A DNA stretch of 64,000 nucleotides. It comes from Pimelobacter simplex. Lineage in GTDB: Bacteria; Actinomycetota; Actinomycetes; Propionibacteriales; Nocardioidaceae. The stretch spans positions 186,001 through 250,000 of the forward strand of contig NZ_FOUK01000001.1 in the NCBI RefSeq assembly GCF_900114845.1, read 5' to 3'. Shown in pieces: positions 24,357 to 32,859 of the stretch. Position numbers and translations under genes: made by a program. The notes beneath the pieces are model-generated. The model worked only from the letters and a program-made list of their open reading frames with translations. It was not told the DNA's origin and did not search any database. Position 1 is the first letter of the stretch. Each line of letters begins with the position of its first letter.

Positions 24357-25114
24357 GGGACGCCGCGCACGGTGGCCTGGCGGCCATGGTCTACGCCGAT
24401 ATCAAGGCCCGCATCCTGACCGGCCAGGTCCGCCCCGGCGACGTCCTGGCCGCCCACCAGATCGCGCAGGAGATGGAGGTCAGCCGCACGCCCGCGCACG
24501 AGGCGCTCAAGCGGCTGGTCGCCGAGGGCTACCTCGTGGCCCAGCCGCGCATCGGCTACACCGTCACCCCGATCAACCTCGACGAGATCCGCGACCTCTT
24601 CCAGATCCGGGTCCGGCTCGAGTGCCTGGCCGCCGAGCTGGCGGCGGCGTCCTTCACGCCGGCGCACGCGTCGGCGTTCGAGCTCGCCCACGCCAACGCG
24701 ATGGCCGAGGTGAAGCGGCTCGAGGGCCGCTCGCCGAACGACCCCGAGGTCGTCGAGACGATGAGCGGGCTGCACCGGCAGTTCCACCAGATGGTCGCGG
24801 CCATGTCCGGCAACCGCCGGCTGACCACGATGATCGGCACGCTCCAGGACGAGATGCAGCGGTTCTGGGCCCTGGTGCCGGGTTACCTCAGCCAGTCCTA
24901 CGTCTTCTTCAACGACCCCGAGCACCAGGAGACGTACGACGCCATCGCGGCCAAGGACGCCCACCGCGCCCGCGCGTCCGTCGTCCGGCACCTGCGCGAC
25001 AACCTGCACAACCTGTTCGACGCGCTGTTCCCGGACGAGCCGCCCATCGACCCCTCGGTCGACCCGCTCGCCGACGTCGCCGACGACCCGCGCTGGGCTC
25101 AGCAGGGCGGCTAG
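24353..25114 (+). CDS. GntR family regulator, FCD subfamily
   Basis: A 253-residue regulator. The winged helix-turn-helix includes MEVSRTPAHEALKRLVAEGYLV and the FCD effector domain contains LHRQFHQMVAAMSGNRRL and the closing H-x-x-D-N-L helix. I chose the ATG at 24353 because GGAGAAGG lies 4 nt upstream. It is the last gene of the S9 peptidase operon. The repeated CATGTT-N4-AACATG palindrome upstream of that operon and of the ABC transporter operon is its probable operator, implying autoregulation and joint control of peptide uptake and hydrolysis. The ligand is unknown. Confidence 0.92.
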   Translation: MRDAAHGGLAAMVYADIKARILTGQVRPGDVLAAHQIAQEMEVSRTPAHEALKRLVAEGYLVAQPRIGYTVTPINLDEIRDLFQIRVRLECLAAELAAASFTPAHASAFELAHANAMAEVKRLEGRSPNDPEVVETMSGLHRQFHQMVAAMSGNRRLTTMIGTLQDEMQRFWALVPGYLSQSYVFFNDPEHQETYDAIAAKDAHRARASVVRHLRDNLHNLFDALFPDEPPIDPSVDPLADVADDPRWAQQGG

Positions 25115-25122
25115 CTCCCCGC

Positions 25123-25236
25123 GGGGTAACACGCTGTCCACCGCACTGGTCGGCGCTCGTCGTCCCGGACGGCGGTCTGTAACGGCGTGGTAGCGACGAC
25201 AAGCGGCGCGTAGTGCGGCGGACAGCGTGTTACCCC
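25123..25236. repeat. 114-bp imperfect inverted repeat
   Basis: The terminal arms of 25 bases (25123-25147 and 25212-25236) are complementary with a single mismatch, and weaker pairing continues inward to about 25164 and 25195. The arms begin GGGGTAACACGCTGTCC and its complement. It starts 8 nt after the GntR stop. It could fold into a very long hairpin and act as a terminator, or be a degenerate MITE-like insertion. I see no coding capacity, and target duplications are not obvious. Confidence 0.7.
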
Positions 25237-25467
25237 ACCTCGGCGCGCACGCCCGGCGCGCCCGGCCTGAGGGGCCGGTGCGCCCTGCTACCGACCCCTG
25301 CCACCGACCCCTGCTCCGGGGTGATCGGCGAGGCGGGTCAGCGTGCCCCAATTCGCCGTGAACGACAGCTCGGAATCCGTTGACATGTTCATAAACATGC
25401 TAGTACGTTCACACCACGCCGAAGACCGGCGAGCCCCCCTGCCACCACGGAAGAGAGCGATCGACCC
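25237..25467 (+). promoter_or_regulatory. Promoter region of the peptide ABC transporter operon
   Basis: TTGACA at 25380-25385 with TACGTT at 25404-25409 (18-base spacer) makes a good housekeeping promoter. CATGTTCATAAACATG (25384-25399) overlaps the -35 box and spacer, so a bound regulator would block transcription. The remaining sequence holds CGACCCCTG repeats near 25294-25310 and no gene. Confidence 0.65.
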
Positions 25468-26433
25468 ATGACCCTGCGCTCCACGCTCCGGTACGTCCTC
25501 GGACGTCTCGCCGGCGCGGCCGTGCTGCTGGTCGTCTACTCGTTCGGGATCTACTCGCTGCTGGCGCTCGCGCCCGGCGATCCGGTGCGGCTGCTGCTGG
25601 GCAACCTCCCCGCGACCCCGGAGACGATGGACGCCATCCGCGCGCGCTACAACCTGGACGACCCCTTCTTCGTCCAGTACTGGAACTGGCTGACCGACGC
25701 GCTGCACCTCGACCTGGGCCAGTCGGTCCTCACCGGGCAGGACGTCTCGTCGGCGATCATGGAGCGCGCCGGGGTCACCGTGCAGTTGGGTCTGCTGACC
25801 TTCCTCATCACGATGGGGCTGGGCATCCCGCTCGGCATGCTGGCCGGGCTGCGGCGCGGCCGGTTCGCGGACCGCCTCGTCTCGCAGCTCGCGATGTTCT
25901 CGGTGAGCGCGCCGTCCTTCGCCGTCGGCATCCTGCTGATCATCGTGTTCGCCGGCCAGCTCAACTGGCTGCCGTCGATCGGGGCGGGTGAGGGTGGGGC
26001 CGACCGGTTCCGGCACCTCGTCCTGCCGGCCGTGGCGCTGAGCACCGCCACGATCGCGCTGGTGGTCCGCTACACCCGGACCGCCGTCATCGAGGTCGCC
26101 GGGCAGGACTACATCATCGCGGCCCGGGCGCGCGGGGTGAAGCCGTCGCGGCTGCTCTTCAACTACGTCCTGCGCAACTCCCTGGTGCCGGTCATCACGG
26201 CGGCCGGTGTGGTGCTGAGCTTCGTGATGGTCGGGGCGGTCGTGGTCGAGGCCACCTTCGCCCTGCCGGGCCTGGGCAGCCTGCTCGTCAGCGCGGTCCA
26301 GCAGAAGGACCTCCCGATCGTGCAGGGAGTCACGCTCGTGATCGCGGCGACCGTCTTCCTGATCAACCTGGTCACCGACCTCGCCTACCTCGCGGTCGAC
26401 CCGCGGATCGCGGTGGACGGAGCGAGCCGATGA
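25468..26433 (+). CDS. Peptide/nickel-type ABC transporter permease (DppB type)
   Basis: A 321-residue inner-membrane permease with six helices. The N-terminal YVLGRLAGAAVLLVVYSFGIYSLLALAPGDPVRLLLG is typical of DppB/OppB, including the conserved PGDP. The cytoplasmic EAA loop that contacts the ATPase reads YIIAARARGVKPSRLLFNYVLRNSL. First gene of a four-gene transporter operon (permease, permease, double ATPase, binding protein) under the CATGTT-N4-AACATG operator. The four-base overlap with the next gene indicates coupling. Confidence 0.94.
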   Translation: MTLRSTLRYVLGRLAGAAVLLVVYSFGIYSLLALAPGDPVRLLLGNLPATPETMDAIRARYNLDDPFFVQYWNWLTDALHLDLGQSVLTGQDVSSAIMERAGVTVQLGLLTFLITMGLGIPLGMLAGLRRGRFADRLVSQLAMFSVSAPSFAVGILLIIVFAGQLNWLPSIGAGEGGADRFRHLVLPAVALSTATIALVVRYTRTAVIEVAGQDYIIAARARGVKPSRLLFNYVLRNSLVPVITAAGVVLSFVMVGAVVVEATFALPGLGSLLVSAVQQKDLPIVQGVTLVIAATVFLINLVTDLAYLAVDPRIAVDGASR

Positions 26434-27317
26434 GCATCGAGACCACCGCCGGCACCGAGGCGCCGGCCCCCCTCGCCTTCCGGGCCGCGCGGCGCCGCCG
26501 CCGGCGGCTCCCGTCGATCGCCGTCCTGCTGAGCATCGCCTACCTGGCGTGCATCGTCGTCGCGGGCGTCTTCGGTCCGCTACTGGTGCCGCACGCCAAC
26601 GTGCAGTCGCTCACCGACGGGCTGCAGGGGATGTCCTCCCAGCACTGGCTGGGGACCGACGACCTCGGTCGCGACATCTTCGAACGGGTCGTCCTCGGCG
26701 CGAGGACGGCGCTGTACGGGCCGCTCCTCATCGCGCTCGGCGCGTTCGTCATCGGCTGCGTGCTGGGTCTCACCGCCGGCTACGTCGGCGGGATCCCGGG
26801 CGGGATCATCATGCGCTGGGTCGACCTCATGTACGCGCTGCCCGGCGTCCTCGTCGCGATCGTCGCGATCGGCGTCCTGGGAGGCGGCTACTGGGTCGCC
26901 GTCGCGGTGATCATGATTCTCTCGGCCCCCTATGACACCCGGCTCGTCCGCGCGGTCACCATCGAGCAGAAGGGCCGCCCGTACGTCGAGGCGGCGCGCA
27001 CCCTCGGGATGTCCCGGTCCCGCGTGATGTTCCGGCACCTGCTGCCCAACGTCCTCCCGCTGGCTGTCTCGCAGGCGTTCCTGAGCTTCGCCTTCGCGCT
27101 CATCAACCTGTCGGCCCTGTCGTTCCTGGGGCTCGGCTCGACGCCGGGCAGCGCGGACTGGGGAACGATGCTGGCCGAGAGCCAGGCGAGCCTGCTCGAC
27201 AACCCGCTCATCGCGATCGGTCCGGCGCTCGCGATCATCTTCGCCGCCGTCAGCGTGAACGTCCTGGGCGACTACGTCTTCGACCGGCTGTCCACGAAGG
27301 AAGGCCGCAATGACTGA
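26430..27317 (+). CDS. Peptide/nickel-type ABC transporter permease (DppC type)
   Basis: A 295-residue permease, partner of the preceding DppB-type protein. The N-terminal membrane helix is followed by HWLGTDDLGRDIFERVVLGARTAL, a DppC/OppC hallmark. The EAA loop reads YVEAARTLGMSRSRVMFRHLLPNVL. Its start overlaps the DppB stop (ATGA), and its stop overlaps the start of the ATPase gene by 8 bases. It forms the heterodimeric translocation channel for the substrate delivered by the lipoprotein encoded at 29169. Confidence 0.94.
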   Translation: MSIETTAGTEAPAPLAFRAARRRRRRLPSIAVLLSIAYLACIVVAGVFGPLLVPHANVQSLTDGLQGMSSQHWLGTDDLGRDIFERVVLGARTALYGPLLIALGAFVIGCVLGLTAGYVGGIPGGIIMRWVDLMYALPGVLVAIVAIGVLGGGYWVAVAVIMILSAPYDTRLVRAVTIEQKGRPYVEAARTLGMSRSRVMFRHLLPNVLPLAVSQAFLSFAFALINLSALSFLGLGSTPGSADWGTMLAESQASLLDNPLIAIGPALAIIFAAVSVNVLGDYVFDRLSTKEGRND

Positions 27318-29172
27318 GCACGCCACCCGGCTCCTCGACGTTGCCGGCCTCACCATCGGCCTCCGCGCCGGCGGGGAGGAGCGGGTCCTCGTCGACGGCG
27401 TCGACCTGCACCTCGACCTCGGCGAGACGATCGGGATCGTCGGCGAGTCCGGCAGCGGCAAGTCGCTGTCGGTGCGGTCGCTGCTGCAGCTCCTCCCGGC
27501 CGGGTTCACCGCGACGGGTGCCGCCCAGCTCAGCGGGGTCAACGTGCTGACCGCGTCGGAGCGCGACATGCGCCGGGTGCGCGGCCGGCAGGCCAGCATG
27601 ATCCTGCAGGACCCCTTCACCATGCTGAACCCGCTCATGCGGGTCGGTCGGCACCTCGAGGAGGTGCTGCGCGAGAAGCCGCAGTACCGCGCGATGTCGA
27701 AGCCGGAGCGGGCGGCCGAGGTGCTGCGCCGCCTGGAGGAGGTCGGCATCACCGATCCCAGCGTCGCCCGGCGCTACCCGTTCCAGCTCTCCGGCGGCAT
27801 GCGCCAGCGGGTCGGCATCGCCGCGACGCTGGCGACCGACCCGGCCCTGATCATCGCCGACGAGCCGACGACGGCGCTGGACGCCGTGACGCAGCAGGAG
27901 ATCCTCGAGCTGCTGATCTCGATCCAGCGGCAGCGGCACATGTCGATGATCATGATCACCCACGACCTGCGGGTCGCGTTCGCGGCCTGCGACCGGGTCT
28001 ACGTCATGTACGCCGGCGCGATGATGGAGGCCGGTCCGTCCGACGAGCTCTCCCGCTCGCCGCGGCACCCCTACACGCTGGGCCTGCTGGCCTCGGAGCC
28101 GCCGCTCGACCGCCGGCTCGCCCGGCTGCCCGTCATCAAGGGCGAGCTGCCGAGCGTGCGGGCGCGCGAGGTCGGCTGCCGGTTCGCGGACCGCTGCGAG
28201 TGGGCCGTCCCGGCCTGCTCCGAGGAGACCGTCCGGCTGGCGCCGATCGGCGACGACCGCGCCTCGGCGTGCCTCCGGGTCGACGAGATCGGGAGCGACC
28301 TGGCGGCCCGCTTCGAGACGGTCGAGCACGGCGCGGAGGAGCCCGCGCTCCAGGACCTCTCGGCACCGGTGATCGTCTCGCTCGACGGCGTGTCCAAGCA
28401 GTACGGCCACGGCAGCGGCGCGGTGACCGCGCTCGCGGACGTCTCGCTGACGATCCGGCAGGGCCAGGCCGTCGCGCTGGTGGGTGAGTCGGGCTCGGGC
28501 AAGACGACGCTCGGGCGGTGCCTGGTCGGGCTCGAGTCCGTCACCCAGGGCGCGGCCGAGGTCTTCGGGATCGACATCACGCAGGGGTCGAGGCTGCCGC
28601 GCACGGACGTGCGGGCCTGGCGCTCGAAGGTGCAGTACGTCTTCCAGGACCCCTACTCCTCGCTCAACCCACGGATGACGATCGGGCAGACGCTGGCCGA
28701 GGCCGGCCGCCAGGCCGCCCTCTTCGGCGACACCCGCGTGCTGTCGGTCGAGGAGGTGCTCGAACGCGTCGGGCTCCGGCCGCAGTACGCCGCGCGGCGT
28801 CCGTCCGCGCTCTCGGGCGGCGAGCGGCAGCGGGTCGCCATCGGCCGTGCGCTGGCGCTCAACCCCGAGCTGCTGATCTGCGACGAGCCGGTCTCCGCCC
28901 TGGACGTGTCGGTCCAGGCGCAGGTGCTCAACCTGCTCAACGACATCCGCCGGGAGACAGGCATCGCCCTGCTCTTCATCACGCACGACCTGGCCGTGGT
29001 GCGCCAGGTTGCGGACACCGTCTACGTGCTCGAAAAGGGCCGGGTCGTGGAGACGGGGTCCGCGGAGATTCTGGATTCTCCGACCTCGGGATACACGAAG
29101 CAGCTGCTCGAAGCAGTGCCCCGAACGTCATCCGACTGGCTGGGGAAGCGCTCACAGATGGGTAAGTCATGA
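27310..29172 (+). CDS. Fused double ATPase of the peptide ABC transporter (DppD-DppF type)
   Basis: A 620-residue protein with two complete ABC ATPase domains. Domain 1 (about 7-330) has Walker A GESGSGKS at 45-52, signature LSGGMRQRV, Walker B LIIADEPTTALD and the C-terminal oligopeptide-transporter extension with Cys (CRFADRCEWAVPAC), which often binds an Fe-S cluster. Domain 2 (about 355-610) has GESGSGKTT, LSGGERQRV and LLICDEPVSALD. Both sites look catalytically intact. In many bacteria these are two genes (dppD and dppF); here they are one polypeptide. It energises import by the two upstream permeases. The stop overlaps the start of the binding-protein gene. Confidence 0.95.
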   Translation: MTEHATRLLDVAGLTIGLRAGGEERVLVDGVDLHLDLGETIGIVGESGSGKSLSVRSLLQLLPAGFTATGAAQLSGVNVLTASERDMRRVRGRQASMILQDPFTMLNPLMRVGRHLEEVLREKPQYRAMSKPERAAEVLRRLEEVGITDPSVARRYPFQLSGGMRQRVGIAATLATDPALIIADEPTTALDAVTQQEILELLISIQRQRHMSMIMITHDLRVAFAACDRVYVMYAGAMMEAGPSDELSRSPRHPYTLGLLASEPPLDRRLARLPVIKGELPSVRAREVGCRFADRCEWAVPACSEETVRLAPIGDDRASACLRVDEIGSDLAARFETVEHGAEEPALQDLSAPVIVSLDGVSKQYGHGSGAVTALADVSLTIRQGQAVALVGESGSGKTTLGRCLVGLESVTQGAAEVFGIDITQGSRLPRTDVRAWRSKVQYVFQDPYSSLNPRMTIGQTLAEAGRQAALFGDTRVLSVEEVLERVGLRPQYAARRPSALSGGERQRVAIGRALALNPELLICDEPVSALDVSVQAQVLNLLNDIRRETGIALLFITHDLAVVRQVADTVYVLEKGRVVETGSAEILDSPTSGYTKQLLEAVPRTSSDWLGKRSQMGKS

Positions 29173-30755
29173 AGAAATCCGTCCGCACGCTCCGCATGGG
29201 CATCGCTGCCCTGGGGATCGTCCTGATCGCTGGTGCCTGTGGCTCGTCCTCGGACGACAGCCCCGGCGGAGACCACTCCGACAGCACCCTGACGATCGCC
29301 ACCAGCGGTATCCGCAGCATGGACCCCGCTCGTCAGTACGACCAGCCGGCCCTGTGGGTCAACGGGCTCGCACTCGAGGGCCTGATCAAGCTCGACAGCA
29401 CCGGCAAGGTGCAGCCCGCGCTCGCCACGAAGGTCGACAACCCCGACCCCCTCACCTACGTCTACACCCTGCGTGAGGGCGTGAAGTTCTGGAACGGCGC
29501 CGAGGTCACCACCGACGACGTCGTCTACTCGCTGACCCGCTACCAGGACGAGACCGCGCAGACCGCGAGCAAGTACGCCTCGGTCGACACGATCAAGGCG
29601 ACGGGACCGATGGAGGTCACCGTCACGCTCAAGCAGGCCGACTCGTCGTGGCAGTACACCCCGGCCTACGCCGGCCAGATCGTCGAGAAGAAGTTCGCCG
29701 AGGAGCACGACAAGGACCTCGGCGGTCCCGGTGTGCTGACCATGGGCACCGGCCCGTGGCAGCCGAAGGACTTCAACTCCAGCGCCGGCATGACGTTCGT
29801 CAAGAACGACGCCTGGTGGGGCGCCCCCGAGGCCGGTGACGACTTCAAGGAGTCGTGGAAGACGGTCAAGCTGGTCTTCGCCGCGGCCGTCCCCGGTGCG
29901 GCCGCCGTCCGGGCGGGCGACGTCGACGGCGTCGTCGGCGGTGACGGCACCGCGTTCTCGTCGGGCTCGAGCGTCAAGCTCACCAAGGCCCCGACCGAGA
30001 CGCTCGGCTACCTCACCCTGCTGACCGACAAGGGCCCCCTGGCCGACGTGCACGTGCGCCGCGCCCTGGCCCACCTGGTCGACCGCGAGGCGATCATCAA
30101 GTCGGCGCTGAAGGGCTTCGGCGACCCGGCCACCCAGATGGTCTCCGAGCGGGTCTGGACCGACCTGCCCGAGGACGAGGTCGCCGCCGCCTACGACCAG
30201 ATCGAGAACCTGGACTACGACGTCGACGCTGCGAAGGCCGAGCTGGAGCAGTCGGAGTACAACGGCGAGAAGATCGTCGCCGAGGTCATCTCGACCTACC
30301 CGTCGTTCGTGCGGGCCACCGAGATCCTCAAGGAGGAGGCTGCCAAGATCGGTCTCGAGATCGAGATCAAGGGCCTGCCCGGTGCCGAGTGGCTGACCAA
30401 CTCGAGCAACCACACGACGGAGATGACCGTGTCGACGTACTCGAGCCTGTCGCCGGACCCGAACTTCTACCCGAACACGCTGATGCGTGCCGACGGCATC
30501 CCCGTCGGTGGGTCGAACTACGCCAACCTCGACGCCCCCGGCCTCGACGGCTTCGTCCGGTCCGCGAGCACCGCGAAGGCGCAGAGCAAGGAGCAGCTCG
30601 AGGCGGTCGTGGGGGCCCTCAAGGCCAACGCCTCGCAGGCCGCGTACATCCCGATCTACACGCAGCAGGCAGTGTTCGCGCACGACCCGAAGCTCTCGTT
30701 CGACGGCTTCTCGCAGTACGCGATGGGCTCGCCGTACCCGCTCTACGTCAAGTAG
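29169..30755 (+). CDS. Extracellular solute-binding lipoprotein, family 5
   Basis: A 528-residue binding protein for the peptide-type transporter. The lipoprotein signal ends LIAGAC with the acylated Cys24, so the protein is tethered outside the membrane. The SBP_bac_5 fold is recognisable: ALEGLIKLDSTGKVQPALATKV, YTLREGVKFWNGAEVTTDDV and VRRALAHLVDREAIIK. Family members bind di- and oligopeptides, nickel complexes, opines and other compounds, so the ligand is open. The surrounding peptidases favour a peptide or acylated amino acid. A perfect 42-bp palindrome follows the stop. Confidence 0.94.
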   Translation: MKKSVRTLRMGIAALGIVLIAGACGSSSDDSPGGDHSDSTLTIATSGIRSMDPARQYDQPALWVNGLALEGLIKLDSTGKVQPALATKVDNPDPLTYVYTLREGVKFWNGAEVTTDDVVYSLTRYQDETAQTASKYASVDTIKATGPMEVTVTLKQADSSWQYTPAYAGQIVEKKFAEEHDKDLGGPGVLTMGTGPWQPKDFNSSAGMTFVKNDAWWGAPEAGDDFKESWKTVKLVFAAAVPGAAAVRAGDVDGVVGGDGTAFSSGSSVKLTKAPTETLGYLTLLTDKGPLADVHVRRALAHLVDREAIIKSALKGFGDPATQMVSERVWTDLPEDEVAAAYDQIENLDYDVDAAKAELEQSEYNGEKIVAEVISTYPSFVRATEILKEEAAKIGLEIEIKGLPGAEWLTNSSNHTTEMTVSTYSSLSPDPNFYPNTLMRADGIPVGGSNYANLDAPGLDGFVRSASTAKAQSKEQLEAVVGALKANASQAAYIPIYTQQAVFAHDPKLSFDGFSQYAMGSPYPLYVK

Positions 30756-30771
30756 CGCATCGCAGCAGCAG

Positions 30772-30813
30772 CGTCGGTGTGCCGGTCCCCGCGCGGGGAC
30801 CGGCACACCGACG
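30772..30813. terminator. Perfect 42-bp palindrome after the binding-protein gene
   Basis: Two fully complementary 21-base arms, centred on GCGC, lie between the binding-protein stop and the ribosome site of the acyl-CoA ligase gene. No T-run follows. A hairpin here would protect the upstream mRNA from 3' decay and reduce read-through, giving more binding protein than downstream enzymes. Confidence 0.65.
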
Positions 30814-30837
30814 TCACCCAGCACAGGAGGAGGGTTG

Positions 30838-32373
30838 ATGGAGACGGTTGCCAACCTCGGCGATCTCGCCGACGTGCACGCAGGATCGACCGACCGGCTG
30901 GCGTTCGTGGACCTGCGGGTCCCGGGCGCGCCGGAGGGCTACACCTATCCCGAGCTCAGCAGGTTGGTCACGGCACTCGCCGCCCGGCTCGCCGCCGGGC
31001 CCTGGGCCGCGGGCGACCGGGTCGGGATCATGTCGGCCAACCGCGTCGAGTACGTCGTGGCGTACCTCGCCATCATGAAGGCCGGCCTCGTGGCGGTCCC
31101 GATCAATGTGCGCGCCGGCAGCGACGTTCTCGACCACGTGGTCGCGGACGCCGGCGTGGTGCTGACGTTCGTCGACGCGGCCGGCCGTGACGCGCTGGCC
31201 GGGCGCACCCCCAGCATCGACTTCGACGACCCGCAGACGCCCCTCCTCGCGGACCTGGCCGCCGTCCCCCACGACGAGGCCCGCGCGGCCGTCGCCGGGA
31301 TCGCGCCGCCGGCCGACGGGCTCGCCGAGATCCTCTACACGTCGGGCTCGAGCGGTCTGCCCAAGGGCGTCCCCCTCACGCACGAGGGCCAGCTGTGGGC
31401 GTTGCGCACGATCTCGTCGGTGCCACCGGCCCGGATCGAGACCCAGATCATCGCCCAGCCGCTCTTCCACATGAACGGTCTGGTCACGCTCGGCCGGGGC
31501 CTCCTGCTGGGCTTCACGACCGTGCTCTGCCCGCGGTTCGACGCGGCGGCGTACGTCGACGCGATCGAGCGCTACGGGGTGACGGCCGTGGCCGCGGTCC
31601 CCACGATGTGGATCCGCGTCCTGCGCGTGGTCGGCGACGACCGCACCCGGCTGCGCTCCGTGCGGGCGCTGTCGCTCGGCTCGGCGCCGATCACCGAGGA
31701 GCAGGTGGCCCGGATCGCCGACGCGATCCCCGACGCCGACGTCGTCGTCTCCTACGGCACGACCGAGACCGGACCGGCCATCTTCGGGGCGCACCCCGAC
31801 GGGATCGCCCGGCCGCCGCTCGCCCTCGGCCACCCGCTGCCCGGTTCGGAGGTCCGGCTCGTCGACGGCCCCGACGCCGACCACGGCGTGCTCGTGATGC
31901 GCAACCCCGCCGTGACCGACGGCTACCGCGGGCTGCCGCACCTGACGGAGGCGGCGTTCACCGACGGGTGGTACTCCAGCGGCGACGTCATGCGCCGCGA
32001 CGAGCACGGCTTCTACTACTTCGTCGGCCGCGCCGACGACATGTTCGTGTGCGGGGGCGAGAACATCTACCCCGGCGAGCTCGAGACGATCCTCGAGCGG
32101 CACCCCGCCGTGGCCCATGCCGCGGTGGTCTCGCTGCCGGACGACGAGCGCGGCCGGATCCCGGTCGCCTTCCTCGTCACCACCGCGGGCGCCGACCTGA
32201 CGGCCGCCGCGGTCAAGGCGTTCGTGATCGACCAGGCGCCCGCCTACCTCTACCCCCGGCGGGTCGCGGTCGTCGACGAGCTGCCCCTGGCCGGCACCAA
32301 CAAGATCGACAAGCGCAGGCTCCACGAGCTCGCGGAGCACCTCGAGACCAGCAACGAAGGATGGGTGGCATGA
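30838..32373 (+). CDS. AMP-forming acyl-CoA synthetase
   Basis: A 511-residue ANL-superfamily ligase that activates a carboxylic acid through an acyl-AMP to its CoA thioester. The phosphate-binding loop LYTSGSSGLPKG lies at about 168-179. YGTTETGP is the A5 motif, followed by YSSGDVMRRDEHGFYYFVGRADDM and the hinge. The C-terminal catalytic Lys lies in GTNKIDKRRL. The ATG at 30838 has an excellent ribosome site (AGGAGGAGGG, 5-14 nt upstream) and is preferred to a long upstream extension that overlaps the binding-protein gene. The thioesterase gene overlaps its stop. The acid substrate is unknown. Confidence 0.93.
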   Translation: METVANLGDLADVHAGSTDRLAFVDLRVPGAPEGYTYPELSRLVTALAARLAAGPWAAGDRVGIMSANRVEYVVAYLAIMKAGLVAVPINVRAGSDVLDHVVADAGVVLTFVDAAGRDALAGRTPSIDFDDPQTPLLADLAAVPHDEARAAVAGIAPPADGLAEILYTSGSSGLPKGVPLTHEGQLWALRTISSVPPARIETQIIAQPLFHMNGLVTLGRGLLLGFTTVLCPRFDAAAYVDAIERYGVTAVAAVPTMWIRVLRVVGDDRTRLRSVRALSLGSAPITEEQVARIADAIPDADVVVSYGTTETGPAIFGAHPDGIARPPLALGHPLPGSEVRLVDGPDADHGVLVMRNPAVTDGYRGLPHLTEAAFTDGWYSSGDVMRRDEHGFYYFVGRADDMFVCGGENIYPGELETILERHPAVAHAAVVSLPDDERGRIPVAFLVTTAGADLTAAAVKAFVIDQAPAYLYPRRVAVVDELPLAGTNKIDKRRLHELAEHLETSNEGWVA

Positions 32374-32801
32374 CCCGCACCGACACCGTGGACACCAGCA
32401 CCGCCGGGCTGAACGCGCTGCTGCGCACCTCGCCGTACAACGAGTTCCTGGGTCTCACCTGCACCGCGGCCGACGCGCACGCGGGCCGGCTGGTGCTCGA
32501 GATGCCGCTGCGCCCCGAGCTGGCGCGCATCGGCGGCGAGCCGCAGTTCCACGGCGGGCCTGTCGCGTCCCTGATCGACACCGCCGCCGTGTTCGCGACG
32601 ATCCTCGCCAGCGGCGTCGTCCCGCCGACGGTCAACCTGCGCGTCGACTATCTGCGGCCCTCCAGCGGCACGCTGCTCGTCGCGACCGCGACCGTGCGCC
32701 GGGCCGGCCGGAGCATCGGCGTCGCCGACGTCGACGTCACCGACGACCAGGGCCGGCTGACCGCGATCGGCCGGGCGACCCTGAGCACCGCGACCGGCTG
32801 A
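32370..32801 (+). CDS. PaaI-type hotdog thioesterase
   Basis: A 143-residue hotdog-fold protein. RIGGEPQFHGGPVASLIDTAAVFA contains the PaaI/4HBT signature with HGG and the catalytic Asp in LIDTA. PTVNLRVDYLRPSSGTLLVATATVRRAGRS forms the central strands. It probably hydrolyses the CoA thioester made by the preceding ligase, or protects CoA pools. Its ATG overlaps the ligase stop. The length is normal. Confidence 0.92.
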   Translation: MTRTDTVDTSTAGLNALLRTSPYNEFLGLTCTAADAHAGRLVLEMPLRPELARIGGEPQFHGGPVASLIDTAAVFATILASGVVPPTVNLRVDYLRPSSGTLLVATATVRRAGRSIGVADVDVTDDQGRLTAIGRATLSTATG

Positions 32802-32859
32802 CCAGCCGACCCGCAGGCACGACCACCGCATCTGCACCACCGACGGAAGGAAGAGCAGC

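Noticed and set aside
25123..25236. Inverted repeat as an intact insertion sequence
   Set aside because: It is only 114 bp, has no transposase frame and no clear target duplication.
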